From Sinomicrobium soli (GTDB lineage Bacteria; Bacteroidota; Bacteroidia; Flavobacteriales; Flavobacteriaceae): a DNA stretch of 64,000 nucleotides. Made by a program: the position numbers and the translations under genes. Position 1 is the stretch's first letter, and each line of letters opens with the position of its first letter. Below the pieces are notes generated by a model, which was given only the letters and a program-made list of their open reading frames with translations, was not told the DNA's origin and searched no databases. The DNA is taken from contig NZ_QLNV01000014.1 in the NCBI RefSeq assembly GCF_003285545.1, forward strand, positions 1 to 64,000, in the 5' to 3' direction. Shown in pieces: positions 61,998 through 64,000 of this stretch.

Positions 61998-64000
61998 TCA
62001 GATATTGAAATCTGACCGGAACTCCCTGATCTCCTCTTTTACTTTACCCCCGCGGATTATTACGGAAATATCCTTTCTGTAACCTTCGCTGTTTTCATCC
62101 CTGCTGGCAGACAACCAGTTAAACGACCCCTCGATGATGACGCTGTCATCCATACAAATGGTCTTGTTGTGTATGCCGTTTACGATCATCAGCCTGGCTT
62201 TTGTGGCTCTTATGGCCTCTCTGCCCAATGCGCTGTTCCTCCTTAGCCCGCCCCTGGTAACATCGAGATTTTTATCGGTAAGTACGGTGATCTTAACTCC
62301 ACGGTCGGCAGCATTGCGGATCAACCGGACGACATCGTCCGCCTCAATGGCCCTGATAGATATAAACGGGGAGCACAGGATGATTTCCCTTTCGGCGGTC
62401 TCAAAACATTGTCTAAGGGTTTCCCGATGCTGTTCCAGGGTTTTTATCCGTTCTACACGGTCCGGAGCATAGATGATCTCAGACTGATAAATAAAAGCGT
62501 CGTCCAGGGCGTATTCCTCCTTTCCGAACAAATGCGCGGCCAGCTTTCCGGAAGGGGTGTTCCCGCCCGGGTCGAACACCGCCATATTTGCAAAAACGAT
62601 AAAAGAATGTTTAGCCCTGGTAAGGGCCACATTAAGCATATTGAACTTGCCCCGGTAATCGAAAAAAAGCATTTTATCTCTGGTATCGTGTACTGCCGAA
62701 AACAGGATTACAGGCCGTTCCGCACCCTGTAAGGCATGTACGGTACCAACAACAATCTGGTCTGCAAGGGTCTTGTTTACATATCTTTTCAGAAGTCGTT
62801 TCAGTACCGCTCTCTGGGCCGAAAAGGGAGTAATAATGGCCAGCACCTTATCCAGCGGCTCCCCGTAATCCCGTTCCAGGAGTTTCCTGTTATTACACAC
62901 CCACTGCACCAGGGCAAGGGCCTCCTTTACATTTTTCCTGCTGCTCCCGCGATGCTTTTCCGACGATCCGTTCACATGAATATATCCCAGGGGAGGAAGG
63001 CAGTGCTTCTTATTGCCCGCCATCAGTTTCAGCGACCCTTTATATACGTGATCTTTCGAATATTGTATGATGGGGTCCGCACATCTTCGGTGTTCCAGCA
63101 AATACGCTCCCTTCTCCGGTTCCCCGTTACGGTGCCGGAAGCAGAAAGGTGTCGCCCTTTTTACCATTTTCATCAGGCTTCCCCCGGATGCCGTAAATCC
63201 CGACTGTTCCATCTTCCCGAAATCTTCCTCACCCTTTACCAGCTGGTATTTTCCGGCATTCCTGTAATCCACTCCCCTGGTAACTCCCCATACGGGTTCT
63301 ATCTGGTACTCATCTCCCACGGCCAGCAGTTTCTTCGCAAGGGTCAGGGAAGGCATCGCAACCTCCGGGGCAACCTGCCCGGCTTCGTCTACGATCATCA
63401 GGTCGAACAACTCCCTGTAATACCTGTTTCCGTCACGATAGGTATAATACGTACTGAATCTCGGCAAGGAGTGAAACGTGGAAATAAAAAGGGGCGTCAC
63501 CCCCGCTATCCTCCTGAGTTTTCTCCTGTACGTGCTTTCTGATCTTTCCTTGTCCGCCTCATCTGCAGATTTCAGGGCACGGATATATTCCCACTCCCTG
63601 AAATGTACACACAGCCAGAACAGCTCGTTTCTGTAGGAGATATCCAGTTTTACCGCCGTATCCTGCAATACGTCCAGGTTTTCGTATTCATCTCCGGTCG
63701 CTGTGACCAGGCGCTGCCATTTTTGGTTATACGCCCGCAGCCACCCGGTCCGGAAATCCTGGTAATCCCGGTCTGTCTTTTCAATGCCTTTCTTCAGTTC
63801 CGAAAGGCCGGACAGGCTGTTCTCAAGTTCCTGATACTCCCTCACCGTATCGAGTTCCAGGGCTTCCATCCCGGAAATGACAGTATGGAAGTCATACCAT
63901 TTAAGCTGCTCCGGAAACTCGTCCTTCACGGGGTGGACAATCAGCTTAAAAGCCCTTTCCCGCAACTCCCTGAACCTTTTGAACGGCAGCCATCTTACGT
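61998..64000 (-). CDS. UPF1/DNA2-like SF1 helicase with C-terminal phospholipase-D domain (partial)
   Basis: The 5' end lies outside the window: the frame stays open beyond the TTG at 63965 through 64000. Visible helicase motifs: LMIVDEAGQVAPEVAMP (motif II), VGTVHALQGAERPVILFS (motif V), MLNVALTRAKHSFIVF (motif VI). A C-terminal PLD-like nuclease (about the last 150 residues) has IILCSPFIS and the HxKxxxxD core NGIHNKTICMDDSVIIEGSFNW. Helicase-nuclease fusions of this kind can act in defence or repair. It converges with the GNAT-nitrilase gene (11 bp between stops). Walker A is not visible here. Confidence 0.88.
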   Translation of the reverse strand, partial: VRWLPFKRFRELRERAFKLIVHPVKDEFPEQLKWYDFHTVISGMEALELDTVREYQELENSLSGLSELKKGIEKTDRDYQDFRTGWLRAYNQKWQRLVTATGDEYENLDVLQDTAVKLDISYRNELFWLCVHFREWEYIRALKSADEADKERSESTYRRKLRRIAGVTPLFISTFHSLPRFSTYYTYRDGNRYYRELFDLMIVDEAGQVAPEVAMPSLTLAKKLLAVGDEYQIEPVWGVTRGVDYRNAGKYQLVKGEEDFGKMEQSGFTASGGSLMKMVKRATPFCFRHRNGEPEKGAYLLEHRRCADPIIQYSKDHVYKGSLKLMAGNKKHCLPPLGYIHVNGSSEKHRGSSRKNVKEALALVQWVCNNRKLLERDYGEPLDKVLAIITPFSAQRAVLKRLLKRYVNKTLADQIVVGTVHALQGAERPVILFSAVHDTRDKMLFFDYRGKFNMLNVALTRAKHSFIVFANMAVFDPGGNTPSGKLAAHLFGKEEYALDDAFIYQSEIIYAPDRVERIKTLEQHRETLRQCFETAEREIILCSPFISIRAIEADDVVRLIRNAADRGVKITVLTDKNLDVTRGGLRRNSALGREAIRATKARLMIVNGIHNKTICMDDSVIIEGSFNWLSASRDENSEGYRKDISVIIRGGKVKEEIREFRSDFNI

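Overview
The window looks like a chromosomal segment of a Flavobacteriaceae-type Bacteroidota. The evidence is a SusC/SusD outer-membrane pair, many signal-peptide and lipoprotein genes of that phylum, scarcity of Shine-Dalgarno sequences, and RAYT/REP elements. No rRNA, tRNA, CRISPR array or integrase was recognised.

Layout. Positions 1 to about 32,300 form an AT-rich accessory region, essentially a defence island. In order it holds: the C-terminal part of a Ski2-like helicase with a probable frameshift at the window edge (168-1919); an orphan gene; a three-gene ABC-3C-type conflict operon on the minus strand (5679 to 2704); an unrecognised module of a small membrane protein, a 604-residue protein with a possible PD-(D/E)xK C-terminus and a GIY-YIG-like protein (6198-8843); an orphan 324-residue protein; an Mrr-type nuclease; and a nine-gene type I restriction-modification operon (11210-22533). 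That operon starts with an XRE regulator and carries, between hsdS and hsdR, a GxxExxY protein, a RhuM-like protein, a DUF262 protein, an OLD-like ATPase and a protein ending in a complete YoeB/RelE-type RNase domain. Its HsdM contains an in-frame GIY-YIG nuclease insertion. After it come another PD-(D/E)xK nuclease, a DUF7003-like protein, small membrane and secreted proteins, a DarTG toxin-antitoxin pair, two RAYT (REP-associated Y1 transposase) copies flanked by inverted REP palindromes, a kinase-like gene, a 525-bp array of exactly 21-bp units, and a patch of gene fragments.

From about 33,200 to the end the sequence is visibly richer in G+C and looks like ordinary chromosome. An AraC regulator faces a minus-strand SusC/SusD locus with a DUF4843-like lipoprotein, an amidohydrolase lipoprotein, a PaiB-like protein and a secreted amidase; a large beta-propeller/amidohydrolase fusion lies just upstream. 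Together these suggest uptake and hydrolysis of an amide- or peptide-like nutrient. Further on are a glutamine amidotransferase, an S41 peptidase, a 3D-domain protein, an AlbA_2/ATPase regulator, a Gdx/SugE-type SMR exporter, a dienelactone-hydrolase-like protein, a two-domain universal stress protein, a BCCT transporter with a probably truncated outer-membrane neighbour, a secreted M1 aminopeptidase, a GNAT-nitrilase fusion and, running off the right end, an SF1 helicase fused to a phospholipase-D domain.

The most interesting candidates for something undescribed are the DUF262/ATPase/YoeB-fusion trio nested in the RM operon, the GIY-YIG invasion of hsdM, the 21-bp/105-bp repeat array open on both strands, and the 6.2-8.8 kb two-nuclease module. 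All functional statements rest on reading motifs by eye; no database search was run.
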